From: an uncultured Collinsella sp.
GTDB lineage: Bacteria > Actinomycetota > Coriobacteriia > Coriobacteriales > Coriobacteriaceae
Length of the DNA stretch: 6,196 nt
Reading direction: 5' to 3'
NCBI GenBank assembly: GCA_900545995.1
Contig: URBM01000110.1
Coordinates: 1 to 6,196, forward strand
In this document: positions 1 through 5,733 of the stretch, piece after piece
Layout: every line of letters begins with the position of its first letter
How positions within the stretch are numbered: the stretch's first letter is position 1
Made by a program: the position numbers and the translations under genes
Notes under the pieces: model-generated
What the model was told of the DNA's origin: nothing
The model's database searches: none
Seen by the model: only the letters and a program-made list of their open reading frames with translations

Positions 1-1
1 C

Positions 2-793
2 GAGGATATCGATGCTGTCACTGCCGACGTGCGCACCATTCGCCGCTATCTTGCCGAGCTTTCGCGTGAGCAGGTGGCTCCCCGAACGCTTGCGGCGCAT
101 CTGTCGGCTATCCGATCGCTCTATCGATGGATGGCTGCCGAGGGGGTCGTGGAGGGCGATGTGGTCTCGGCGATCGCATCGCCCAAGCTGCCGCGTGACC
201 TGCCGGGCGTCCTTACGACCCAGCAGGTCGAGGCGCTGCTCAAGACGCCTGATACCTCAACACCCGCGGGACTGCGCGATGCGGCGATGCTCGAGCTACT
301 CTATGCCTCGGGTGCTCGTATCTCTGAGCTCGCAGCACTCAATGTGGAGTCCATTGCGTGGTCCGAACGTACGCTGCGCCTGTGGGGCAAGGGGAGCAAA
401 GAACGTATCGTCCCTCTGTATCGTCGTGCGCTCGAGGCGACGCGTCTCTATATTGAGGAGGGGAGGCCGGAGTTGCTCGCTCAGGCAAAGCGTCGTGACC
501 CCGCTACCGGGCCGCATCCGCTGCTTATATCGGCGCGCGGTAATCGCATGAGTGCCGCCATGCTCAGGCGGCGGTTTCATATGCTGGCGACGCTCGCCGG
601 CATTCCGTCCGACATCGCCCCGCATGCGATGCGCCATACCTTTGCGACCGACTTGCTCGAGGGCGGTGCGGACCTGCGCTCGGTTCAAGAGCTGCTGGGT
701 CATGCGAGCCTGTCCACGACGCAGATCTACACGCATCTCACGCCCGATCGGCTTAAGCGGGCTGTGGCTCAAGCCCATCCCCGCGGCGAATAG
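2..793 (+). CDS. xerC: XerC/XerD-family site-specific tyrosine recombinase, 5'-truncated
   Basis: This is the C-terminal 263 residues of a tyrosine recombinase of the Xer type, the family that resolves chromosome dimers at dif sites. The frame is open to the window edge, so the true start lies upstream; by comparison with E. coli XerD (298 residues) about 60 residues are missing. The fragment begins within the N-terminal SAM-like DNA-binding domain, followed by the SPKLPRDLP linker. The full catalytic set is visible (fragment numbering): R106 in ASGARISEL, K130 in GKGSKER, H208 and R211 in HAMRH, H234 in LLGH, and the nucleophile Y243 in TTQIYTH. The stretch after GKGSKER is slightly longer than in E. 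coli XerD. The protein therefore looks active, not decayed. The symbol xerC rests on position: many Actinobacteria carry xerC just before rpsB. Sequence alone does not separate XerC from XerD. Codon use is less biased than in rpsB. No convincing terminator follows it. Confidence 0.9.
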   Translation, partial: EDIDAVTADVRTIRRYLAELSREQVAPRTLAAHLSAIRSLYRWMAAEGVVEGDVVSAIASPKLPRDLPGVLTTQQVEALLKTPDTSTPAGLRDAAMLELLYASGARISELAALNVESIAWSERTLRLWGKGSKERIVPLYRRALEATRLYIEEGRPELLAQAKRRDPATGPHPLLISARGNRMSAAMLRRRFHMLATLAGIPSDIAPHAMRHTFATDLLEGGADLRSVQELLGHASLSTTQIYTHLTPDRLKRAVAQAHPRGE

Positions 794-842
794 TGGCTGG
801 GACGTCCCGCGCCGCGCTCAGGTGTGTGGTTTTGATTGCGGG

Positions 843-871
843 TTGGCAGGAAGATGCATTCCTGCTATCAT
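843..871 (+). promoter_or_regulatory. Sigma70-type promoter of rpsB-tsf
   Basis: TTGGCA at 843-848 (5 of 6 consensus matches) and TATCAT at 866-871 (5 of 6) are separated by the ideal 17 bases. A TGC just before the -10 adds an extended -10 element. Transcription would start near 878, giving an untranslated leader of about 135 bases before rpsB. A strong promoter here fits the high demand for S2 and EF-Ts. The assignment is by motif only. Confidence 0.72.
846..865. repeat. Perfect 7-base inverted repeat inside the rpsB promoter
   Basis: GCAGGAA at 846-852 and TTCCTGC at 859-865 form a perfect dyad around a 6-base centre (GATGCA). The dyad overlaps the last bases of the -35 and ends right against the -10, so it fills the promoter spacer. 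This placement suits an operator for a dimeric repressor. It could also be a small hairpin in readthrough RNA from the upstream gene, or chance: by a rough count, a dyad of this length and spacing arises in a 219-base gap perhaps one time in seven. Confidence 0.4.
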
Positions 872-877
872 TCATCG

Positions 878-1012
878 GGTTGCTTCACGGCAACAGGTTT
901 TTATCACGCACGCGCGGCTACTTCATACCGTGGTGCCCGGGCTTTGGTAGCACATGTCCGGGTTGGTTTTGGAGGATGACCCCGCGCGGAGGCAAACCAC
1001 AGGAGGTTTAAC
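878..1012 (+). promoter_or_regulatory. Structured 5' leader of rpsB, possible S2 autoregulatory site
   Basis: This is the predicted untranslated leader between the inferred transcription start and the rpsB ATG. Several helices can be drawn by eye. GTTGC 879-883 pairs with GCAAC 890-894 (6-base loop) at the very 5' end. CGCGCGG 911-917 pairs with CCGCGCG 982-988 as a long-range closing helix. CCCGG 936-940 pairs with CCGGG 958-962 inside it. TGGTTT 964-969 pairs with AAACCA 994-999, directly next to the Shine-Dalgarno at 1001-1006. The last two span-sharing helices may be alternatives to the closing helix. S2 is known to repress its own mRNA through the rpsB leader in E. coli; whether this leader does the same is inference. 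Confidence 0.4.
1001..1006 (+). promoter_or_regulatory. Ribosome binding site of rpsB
   Basis: AGGAGG lies 6 bases before the ATG at 1013. It is a full-consensus Shine-Dalgarno and fixes the rpsB start. Confidence 0.9.
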
Positions 1013-1741
1013 ATGGCTACCAAGATTAATATCCGCACCCTGCTCGAGGCCGGCTGCCACTTCGGTCACCAGACCCGTCGCTGGAACCCCAAGATGAAGC
1101 CGTTCATCTTCGGTGAGCGCAACGGCATCTACATCCTCGACCTCAAGCAGACTATCCTCGACGCCGACCAGGCCTACACCTTCGTCAAGAACGTCGCCAA
1201 GGGCGGCAACGTGCTGTTCGTCGGCACCAAGAAGCAGGCTCAGGAGGCCGTCAAGAACGCTGCTGAGCGCGCCAACATGCCTTACATCAACCAGCGTTGG
1301 CTCGGCGGCATGCTGACCAACTTCGTCACCATCCGCTCCCGCATCAACCGCATGGAGGAGCTTGAGGCCATGGTCGAGGACGGCCGCATGGCAGTGCTCC
1401 CCAAGAAGGAGCAGGCTGTTCTCGGCAAGGAGCTCACCAAGCTCCAGACCAACCTCGGTGGCGCCCGCGACATGAAGGGTCTGCCCCAGGCTCTCTTTGT
1501 CATCGACACCAAGCGCGAGGAGAACGCCATCAAGGAGGCTCAGCGCCTGAACATCCCCGTCGTCGCTCTGATCGACACCAACTCCGATCCCGACGAGGTC
1601 GAGTACGGCATCCCCTGCAACGATGACGCTATCTCTGCTGTCACCCTTATGTGCGAGCTCATGGCTGACGCCTGCCTCGCTGGCTCCGGCAAGGAGCAGG
1701 TCTCCGAGGCCGAGATGGCCGCTGAGCCCAAGGCCGAGTAA
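1013..1741 (+). CDS. rpsB: 30S ribosomal protein S2
   Basis: S2 is a late-assembling protein of the small ribosomal subunit. It binds at the head-body junction near S1 and the mRNA exit region. The 242 residues match the usual family length. The N-terminal signature LLEAGCHFGHQTRRWNP spans residues 10-26, followed by GIYILDLKQT (38-47), VGTKKQA (70-76), RWLGGMLTN (95-103), and the segment ending in NDDA (203-206) before the final helix. The last 15 or so residues form an acidic Ala/Glu-rich tail, which is common and poorly conserved. The start is set by a consensus Shine-Dalgarno and by the conserved MATKINIRTLLEAG beginning. Codon use is strongly biased (6 of 7 Phe codons are TTC), as expected of a highly expressed gene. 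It is first in an operon with tsf, which follows after 45 bases with no terminator between them. Assignment is essentially certain. Confidence 0.98.
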   Translation: MATKINIRTLLEAGCHFGHQTRRWNPKMKPFIFGERNGIYILDLKQTILDADQAYTFVKNVAKGGNVLFVGTKKQAQEAVKNAAERANMPYINQRWLGGMLTNFVTIRSRINRMEELEAMVEDGRMAVLPKKEQAVLGKELTKLQTNLGGARDMKGLPQALFVIDTKREENAIKEAQRLNIPVVALIDTNSDPDEVEYGIPCNDDAISAVTLMCELMADACLAGSGKEQVSEAEMAAEPKAE

Positions 1742-1774
1742 ATCAGTCTTAGTTAATTCTTTTTCATCTCTTTG

Positions 1775-1780
1775 AAAGGA
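1775..1780 (+). promoter_or_regulatory. Ribosome binding site of tsf
   Basis: AAAGGA is 6 bases before the ATG at 1787. It decides the start: an in-frame TTG at 1772 would place the initiation codon upstream of this site and add five non-conserved residues. Confidence 0.75.
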
Positions 1781-1786
1781 ACCACA

Positions 1787-2656
1787 ATGGCCCAGATTAC
1801 CGCCGCTATGGTCAAGCAGCTCCGCGAGATGACCGACTCCCCGATGATGGAGTGCAAGAAGGCTCTCGTCGAGGCTGACGGCGACATGGACGCCGCTGTC
1901 GACGTTCTTCGTAAGAACGGCCTTGCCAAGGCTGCCAAGAAGGCTGGCCGTGAGACCAACGAGGGCGCTGTCGCCGCGTTCGTCTCCGAGGATGGCAAGA
2001 CCGGCGCTCTGCTCGAGCTCTCCTGCGAGACCGACTTCGTTGGCTCCAACGCCAAGTTCACCGGCTTTGCTTCCAAGGTCGCCGAGGTTGTCGCCACCAC
2101 CGAGCCTGCTGACGTCGACGCTCTGCTCGAGAAGCCGATGGGCGAGGAGACCGTTTCCTCCGAGCTCACCGAGATGATTCACATCATGGGCGAGAACATG
2201 AAGATCTCCCGCTTCGCTGCCCGCAAGGCCGAGAACGGCGCGCTCGCTTCTTACATCCACATGGGTGGTAAGATCGGCGTCCTCGTCGAGTTTGCTTTCG
2301 AGAAGGCCGAGACCGCTCAGGCTGAGTCCTTCAAGGCCTTCGCTCACGACGTTGCCCTTCAGGTTGCCGCCGTCGCCCCGATCTGCGCTACCCGCGATCA
2401 GGTTCCGGCCGAGACCGTCGAGCACGAGAAGCAGATCTACATGGCTCAGGCTGCCGAGTCCGGCAAGCCCGAGGCTATCCAGGAGAAGATGGCTGTCGGC
2501 CGTCTGGAGAAGTTCTACAAGCAGTCCGTGCTCACCGAGCAGGAGTTCATCAAGGACAGCTCCCTCACCATCAAGAAGTACGCTGAGCAGGTCTCCAAGG
2601 AGCTTGGCGACACCATTACCGTCGTTGCCTTCGACCGTCTGGTCCGTGGCGAGTAA
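1787..2656 (+). CDS. tsf: Translation elongation factor Ts
   Basis: EF-Ts is the nucleotide exchange factor that releases GDP from EF-Tu so that it can be reloaded with GTP. The 289 residues compare with 283 in E. coli. Domain order is complete. An N-terminal UBA-like three-helix domain (about residues 3-52) carries the signature LREMTDSPMMECKKAL at 12-27. The core carries the EF-Tu contact motif TDFVGSN at 82-88, where Asp and Phe are the residues known to disturb the Mg/GDP site. The second core half includes AHDVALQVAA at 186-195, and the C-terminal helical part contains GRLEKFYKQ (238-246). ATG 1787 is chosen because of the AAAGGA site and the conserved MAQITAAMVKQLR start. Codon bias is as strong as in rpsB (10 of 12 Phe are TTC). 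It is the last gene of the rpsB-tsf unit and is followed by a clear terminator. Confidence 0.98.
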   Translation: MAQITAAMVKQLREMTDSPMMECKKALVEADGDMDAAVDVLRKNGLAKAAKKAGRETNEGAVAAFVSEDGKTGALLELSCETDFVGSNAKFTGFASKVAEVVATTEPADVDALLEKPMGEETVSSELTEMIHIMGENMKISRFAARKAENGALASYIHMGGKIGVLVEFAFEKAETAQAESFKAFAHDVALQVAAVAPICATRDQVPAETVEHEKQIYMAQAAESGKPEAIQEKMAVGRLEKFYKQSVLTEQEFIKDSSLTIKKYAEQVSKELGDTITVVAFDRLVRGE

Positions 2657-2679
2657 ATAAGCTCTTGTAGCTGGTAATG

Positions 2680-2714
2680 AGCAGGCTGTGGGTTTTACTC
2701 ACAGCCTGCTTTTT
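2680..2714 (+). terminator. Rho-independent terminator after tsf
   Basis: AGCAGGCTGTG at 2680-2690 pairs perfectly with CACAGCCTGCT at 2700-2710 (11 base pairs). The stem can be extended inward by a G-U and a G-C pair around a short T-rich loop, and a run of five T ends at 2714. It lies 24 bases beyond the tsf stop and separates the rpsB-tsf transcript from the pyrH operon, either fully or as an attenuator. Confidence 0.93.
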
Positions 2715-2715
2715 C

Positions 2716-2744
2716 ATGGCTCCCCGTTAAGCCTTTGTTATCAT
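2716..2744 (+). promoter_or_regulatory. Extended -10 promoter of the pyrH operon
   Basis: TATCAT at 2739-2744 is preceded by TGT at 2736-2738, an extended -10. The -35 is poor: ATGGCT at 2716-2721 (17-base spacer) matches TTGACA at only 3 of 6 bases, which is typical where an extended -10 carries recognition. Its position just behind the tsf terminator supports it. Transcription would start near 2751, leaving a leader of only about 20 bases before pyrH. Confidence 0.6.
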
Positions 2745-2760
2745 ATTGAGAGTCTAATTA

Positions 2761-2767
2761 AAGGAGG
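2761..2767 (+). promoter_or_regulatory. Ribosome binding site of pyrH, supports a TTG start
   Basis: AAGGAGG ends 6 bases before the TTG at 2774. This near-perfect Shine-Dalgarno at ideal spacing is the main reason to accept the rare TTG initiation codon. Confidence 0.88.
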
Positions 2768-2773
2768 ATCGCT

Positions 2774-3496
2774 TTGTCCGACATCCGATATAAACGCGTG
2801 CTTCTTAAGCTTTCCGGCGAAGCACTGATGGGCGACGGCCACTATGGCATCGACCCCAAGGTTACCGACCATCTTGCCAAGCAGGTCAAGGAGCTGCTAG
2901 CCGTTGGCCATGAGGTCGGCGTCGTTGTCGGCGGCGGCAATATTTTCCGCGGCATGGCCGGCGCTGCCGGTGGCATGGAGCGTGCTCAGGCCGACTACAT
3001 GGGCATGCTGGCAACCGTTATGAACGCGCTCGCCCTGCAGGATGCCTTCGAGCATAACGATGTTCCCTGCCGCGTGATGAGCGCTATCCAGATGAACGAG
3101 ATCTGCGAGCCCTATATTCGCCGTCGCGCCATCAACCACCTTTCCAAGGGCAACGTCGTTATTTTTGCCGCCGGTTCGGGCAATCCGTACTTTACGACCG
3201 ACACCGCCGCGGCTCTTCGTGCGTGCGAGATCGGCGCTGAGATTCTGATTAAAGCCACCAAGGTTGACGGCATCTACGACAAGGATCCCGTCAAGTGCGC
3301 CGATGCCGTCCGTTTTGACAAGATTACCTATCACGAGGTTCTCGTCCGCGGTCTGCAGGTTATGGATTCCACGGCTACGGCACTGTGCCAGGATAACCGT
3401 ATGCCGATTTTGGTCCTCAACATCGATGGCGAGGACACCGTCAAGCGCGCGCTTTCGGGTGAGCCCGTCGGCACGCTCGTCTATCAGGAGGATTAA
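2774..3496 (+). CDS. pyrH: Uridylate (UMP) kinase
   Basis: Bacterial UMP kinase makes UDP from UMP with ATP. It belongs to the amino-acid kinase fold, is hexameric, and is typically activated by GTP and inhibited by UTP. It supplies pyrimidine nucleotides for RNA, DNA and UDP-sugars. The 240 residues match the family. Visible motifs in order are KLSGEAL (12-18, phosphate binding), GGGNIFRG (53-60), DYMGMLATVMNA (74-85), GSGNPYFTTDTAA (134-146, UMP and phosphate contacts) and KATKVDGIYDKDP (160-172, ATP/base region). The start is TTG, fixed by AAGGAGG at 2761-2767 and by the conserved short lead before YKRVLLKLSGEA; no nearby ATG preserves that lead. It is first in its own transcription unit. 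The frr gene begins 2 bases after its stop, and the frr ribosome binding site lies inside its last codons. Confidence 0.98.
   Translation: MSDIRYKRVLLKLSGEALMGDGHYGIDPKVTDHLAKQVKELLAVGHEVGVVVGGGNIFRGMAGAAGGMERAQADYMGMLATVMNALALQDAFEHNDVPCRVMSAIQMNEICEPYIRRRAINHLSKGNVVIFAAGSGNPYFTTDTAAALRACEIGAEILIKATKVDGIYDKDPVKCADAVRFDKITYHEVLVRGLQVMDSTATALCQDNRMPILVLNIDGEDTVKRALSGEPVGTLVYQED
3486..3491 (+). promoter_or_regulatory. Ribosome binding site of frr inside pyrH
   Basis: AGGAGG overlaps the last pyrH codons and lies 7 bases before the frr ATG at 3499. Ribosomes finishing pyrH would pass directly over it, which favours coupled translation. Confidence 0.88.
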
Positions 3497-3498
3497 GC

Positions 3499-4035
3499 AT
3501 GGCAGAGAACATCACCGCCCATATGGACAAGTCGCTCGAGTCCCTCAAGCATAACTTCTCCAAGGTCCGTACCGGCCGCGCCAATGCCAACATTCTGTCC
3601 GACATCACCGTCGATTATTACGGTGTTCCCACGCCGGTCACGCAGGTTGCCGCCGTCAAGACCCCCGAGGCCCACATGCTGCTCATCGAGCCGTGGGACA
3701 AGGCGCTCATCAATGCTATCGTCAAGGCCATCGGCGCCTCCGACCTGGGCATTACCCCTAACTCCGATGGCACCGTCGTGCGTCTGCCTTTCCCGGCTCC
3801 CACGGAGGAGCGTCGTCGCGAGCTCGTCAAGGAGTGCCGCGAGTACGCCGAGCAGGCCAAGGTCTCCATCCGCAACATCCGTCGCGACTTTAACAACAAG
3901 CTCGAGCGCGACGAGGAGCTCACCGAGGACGATGTCCGCCGCGAGCAGGCCAAGGTCCAGAAGCATACCGACGAGTATGTTGCCAAGGTCGAGGAGCTTC
4001 TGAAGGAAAAAGAAGCCGAGGTCATGGAGATCTAA
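3499..4035 (+). CDS. frr: Ribosome recycling factor
   Basis: RRF acts with EF-G after termination to split the 70S ribosome and free mRNA and tRNA. The 178 residues are slightly fewer than the 185 of E. coli. The protein has the family's two-domain, tRNA-like layout. The first strand of the three-helix bundle carries KVRTGRA at 22-28. The beta domain includes YYGVPTPVTQ (40-49) and LGITPNSDGTVVRLPFP (83-99). The long C-terminal helices start with RNIRRD at 125-130, which holds the conserved arginine needed for ribosome binding, and end with KEAEVMEI. The pyrH-frr pairing is very widely conserved. The gene is placed 2 bases behind pyrH and 1 base before uppS. Nothing appears damaged. Confidence 0.98.
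   Translation: MAENITAHMDKSLESLKHNFSKVRTGRANANILSDITVDYYGVPTPVTQVAAVKTPEAHMLLIEPWDKALINAIVKAIGASDLGITPNSDGTVVRLPFPAPTEERRRELVKECREYAEQAKVSIRNIRRDFNNKLERDEELTEDDVRREQAKVQKHTDEYVAKVEELLKEKEAEVMEI
4026..4029 (+). promoter_or_regulatory. Ribosome binding site of uppS inside frr
   Basis: GGAG lies 7 bases before the GTG at 4037, within the last codons of frr. It is weaker than the other sites of the operon, so uppS probably depends on ribosomes arriving from frr. Confidence 0.6.
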
Positions 4036-4036
4036 G

Positions 4037-4831
4037 GTGCAATACGACGAGCATAAACTGGTCGAGTACTTTGCCGACGCCCCTGCGGGCGTCGGTTTTT
4101 CCGACCTTGACCTCAATAACATTCCGCACCATATCTCGTGCATCATGGATGGCAACGGTCGTTGGGCCACGTCACGCGGTCTTGCCCGCACCGAGGGCCA
4201 TAAGGCCGGCATCGTCTCCCTGCGCGAGATCATTACCGCCTGCGTGCGCTTGGGCGTCGACGTGCTTTCGGCCTACGCGTTTTCTACCGAAAACTGGAAT
4301 CGCCCGCAGCACGAGGTCAACGTCTTGATGCACCTCTTTGCCAAGACATTTGTCGATGAGTTGCCCCTGCTCAAGCGTGAGAACGTGCGTGTTGTCTTTT
4401 TGGGTGACATTTCCGCACTGCCCAAAAAGACGCGTGACGTTTTTGAACGCGGTCTTGCCGAGTGCGCCGATCACACCGGTATGACGCTGGCGCTTGCCGT
4501 CAACTACGGCGCGCGTGCCGAGATTACCCGCGCTGTCCGTCAGCTTGCTCTCGATGCCGTTGCGGGCAAGATCGATCCTTCCTCGATCGATGACGATATG
4601 GTGGCTTCCCACCTCTATACCGCCGGCCTTCCCGATCCTGAGCTTGTGATTCGCACCTCTGGTGAGCTGCGCCTTTCGAACTATCTGCTGTGGCAGGTGG
4701 CTTATTCCGAATTCTACGTCACCGATACCTATTGGCCTGACTTTGATCGTTGGGGCCTTGTCGACGCCATTTTGACCTATCAGGGCCGTGACCGTAGGTT
4801 TGGTGGACTGAGCAAGACCGAGGAGGCTTAA
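4037..4831 (+). CDS. uppS: Undecaprenyl diphosphate synthase (cis-prenyltransferase)
   Basis: The enzyme adds isopentenyl diphosphate units in cis to farnesyl diphosphate (or a similar primer). The product is the C55 lipid carrier for peptidoglycan and other envelope polymers. It works at the inner face of the membrane as a dimer. Within 264 residues all conserved regions are present: MDGNGRWA at 37-44 with the catalytic Asp at 38, AFSTENW at 81-87, NYGAR at 156-160, and PDPELVIRTSGE (199-210) followed by RLSNYLLWQ (212-220), which hold the diphosphate-binding Arg and Ser residues, then SEFY (224-227) with the Mg-linked Glu, and RRFGG at 253-257. The start is GTG, one base after the frr stop. 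It gives a lead of 37 residues before the catalytic Asp, about 12 more than in E. coli; the next in-frame ATG is the one in the catalytic motif itself. Exact chain length cannot be read from sequence, so the generic name isoprenyl transferase is a safe fallback. Confidence 0.96.
   Translation: MQYDEHKLVEYFADAPAGVGFSDLDLNNIPHHISCIMDGNGRWATSRGLARTEGHKAGIVSLREIITACVRLGVDVLSAYAFSTENWNRPQHEVNVLMHLFAKTFVDELPLLKRENVRVVFLGDISALPKKTRDVFERGLAECADHTGMTLALAVNYGARAEITRAVRQLALDAVAGKIDPSSIDDDMVASHLYTAGLPDPELVIRTSGELRLSNYLLWQVAYSEFYVTDTYWPDFDRWGLVDAILTYQGRDRRFGGLSKTEEA
4821..4826 (+). promoter_or_regulatory. Ribosome binding site of cdsA inside uppS
   Basis: AGGAGG in the last uppS codons lies 7 bases before the GTG at 4834. 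It supports the GTG start of cdsA and coupling to uppS. Confidence 0.87.
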
Positions 4832-4833
4832 TC

Positions 4834-5733
4834 GTGTCCGATCGTCCCAAGGCAATTGCTCCCAAGACGCCTGCGCGCAAAGCTGCCGCTGCGGGAGCGC
4901 CTGCAGCGAAGAGCGGCACCGGTTCGTGGCTGGCGGGCTTTATTACCCGTGCCGCCGCCGGTATCGTCTACGCCGTTGTCTTTATCCTGTGCCTGGTTTT
5001 GGGTATCGTGCCCACGGCCATCTTTGTTTCTGTCATGAGCGGTCTGTGCTGCTATGAGTTTTTCCGTATGACAAGGCTTGATGGCAAGATGGCTAACGAG
5101 CGCATGGGTATCGCTGCCGCCGTGCTCTTTCCACTGTCGGCATTGGGCGATTCGATGTTGTTGAATGCCCTGCTTTTTGCCTTGATGCTCGCGGTGGGCA
5201 TTTGGTATGTCTGGTCCCCGCGCACCCGTATCGCCGATGTGGCCGTGACGCTCATGGGTCCTATCTACACCGGCTTTATGCTGTCGGCCATCGTGCTGCT
5301 GCGCGACGCCGTTCCCGGTTTTGCCGGCGCCCTGCTTTCGGTCGGCGTGTGCGCCTCGCTCTGGGCCTCTGATTCGTTTGCCTATATCGTGGGCAGCCGT
5401 ATCGGCAAGCACAAGATGGTTCCCAAGATCTCTCCCAAAAAGAGCTGGGAGGGCTTTGTCGGCGGCATCTTGGGCTCCGTTTTGATCTGGCTTATCCTGT
5501 GGGCGACGCATTTCTATAAGCTGAGCCTGCCCTATGCGCTGCTGTGCGGCGTGGTCGTCTCCATCTTGGGCGTTATCGGCGACCTCATCGAGTCGCGCAT
5601 TAAGCGCGGCGTGGGCGTCAAGGATTCCGGCAACCTTATTCCGGGCCATGGCGGTATGCTCGATCGTAGCGATTCGCTTATCTTTGGCTGCATCACCGCG
5701 CAACTGCTTCTTATGATCGGGGGCGTGCTGTAA
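4834..5733 (+). CDS. cdsA: Phosphatidate cytidylyltransferase (CDP-diacylglycerol synthase)
   Basis: CdsA is an integral membrane enzyme that joins phosphatidic acid and CTP into CDP-diacylglycerol, the common precursor of bacterial phospholipids, and releases diphosphate. The 299 residues start with about 30 hydrophilic residues rich in Ala, Lys and Pro, probably a disordered cytoplasmic tail. About seven or eight hydrophobic segments follow (for example near 40-60, 93-104, 108-127, 136-155, 211-224, 236-250 and 282-298). The cytidylyltransferase signature SRIKRGVGVKDSG...HGGMLDRSD lies at 254-280 and has all its Lys, Asp, His and Arg positions. The upstream conserved block ASDSFAYIVGSRIGKHK is at 178-194, then SPKKSWEG (200-207). 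The GTG start is set by AGGAGG 7 bases upstream, 2 bases after the uppS stop. Phe codons are mostly TTT (11 of 13), unlike rpsB and tsf. The stop shares its last A with the dxr ATG. Confidence 0.96.
   Translation: MSDRPKAIAPKTPARKAAAAGAPAAKSGTGSWLAGFITRAAAGIVYAVVFILCLVLGIVPTAIFVSVMSGLCCYEFFRMTRLDGKMANERMGIAAAVLFPLSALGDSMLLNALLFALMLAVGIWYVWSPRTRIADVAVTLMGPIYTGFMLSAIVLLRDAVPGFAGALLSVGVCASLWASDSFAYIVGSRIGKHKMVPKISPKKSWEGFVGGILGSVLIWLILWATHFYKLSLPYALLCGVVVSILGVIGDLIESRIKRGVGVKDSGNLIPGHGGMLDRSDSLIFGCITAQLLLMIGGVL

Noticed and set aside
29..31. GTG at 29 as the start of the recombinase
   Set aside because: The frame is open upstream to the window edge, there is no ribosome binding site, and starting here would remove most of the N-terminal DNA-binding domain.
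782..833. GC-rich inverted repeats and the GGGACGTCCC palindrome after xerC as a terminator
   Set aside because: CGCGGCG 782-788 can pair with CGCCGCG 810-816, but the only T-run (four T at 830-833) is 14 bases beyond the stem. This is not the form of a rho-independent terminator. The palindrome at 799-808 has no loop.
793..1011. 72-codon + strand frame between xerC and rpsB
   Set aside because: It starts on a GTG overlapping the xerC stop, has no ribosome binding site, and runs across the rpsB promoter and leader. The peptide looks random.
976..1011. Possible 11-residue leader peptide (MTPRGGKPQEV) just before rpsB
   Set aside because: The GGAGG at 971-975 touches the ATG directly, leaving no spacer for initiation. 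There are no regulatory codon runs, and its stop merely overlaps the spacer after the rpsB Shine-Dalgarno.
1772..1786. Upstream TTG start for tsf
   Set aside because: It would add five residues not seen in EF-Ts and place the start codon before the AAAGGA ribosome binding site that serves ATG 1787.
923..2425. 500-codon open frame on the minus strand across rpsB and tsf
   Set aside because: It is codon-aligned with the two sense genes, which share a frame and avoid TTA, CTA and TCA because of strong codon bias, so no antisense stops arise. The product is a Leu/Gly/Asp-rich sequence with no recognisable domain, and it crosses the promoter and leader region.
4828..5703. 291-codon open frame on the minus strand across cdsA
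   Set aside because: It is in the same codon-aligned antisense register as cdsA. The product is hydrophilic, rich in Asp, His and Gln, with no motif, and cdsA itself has the complete family signature.
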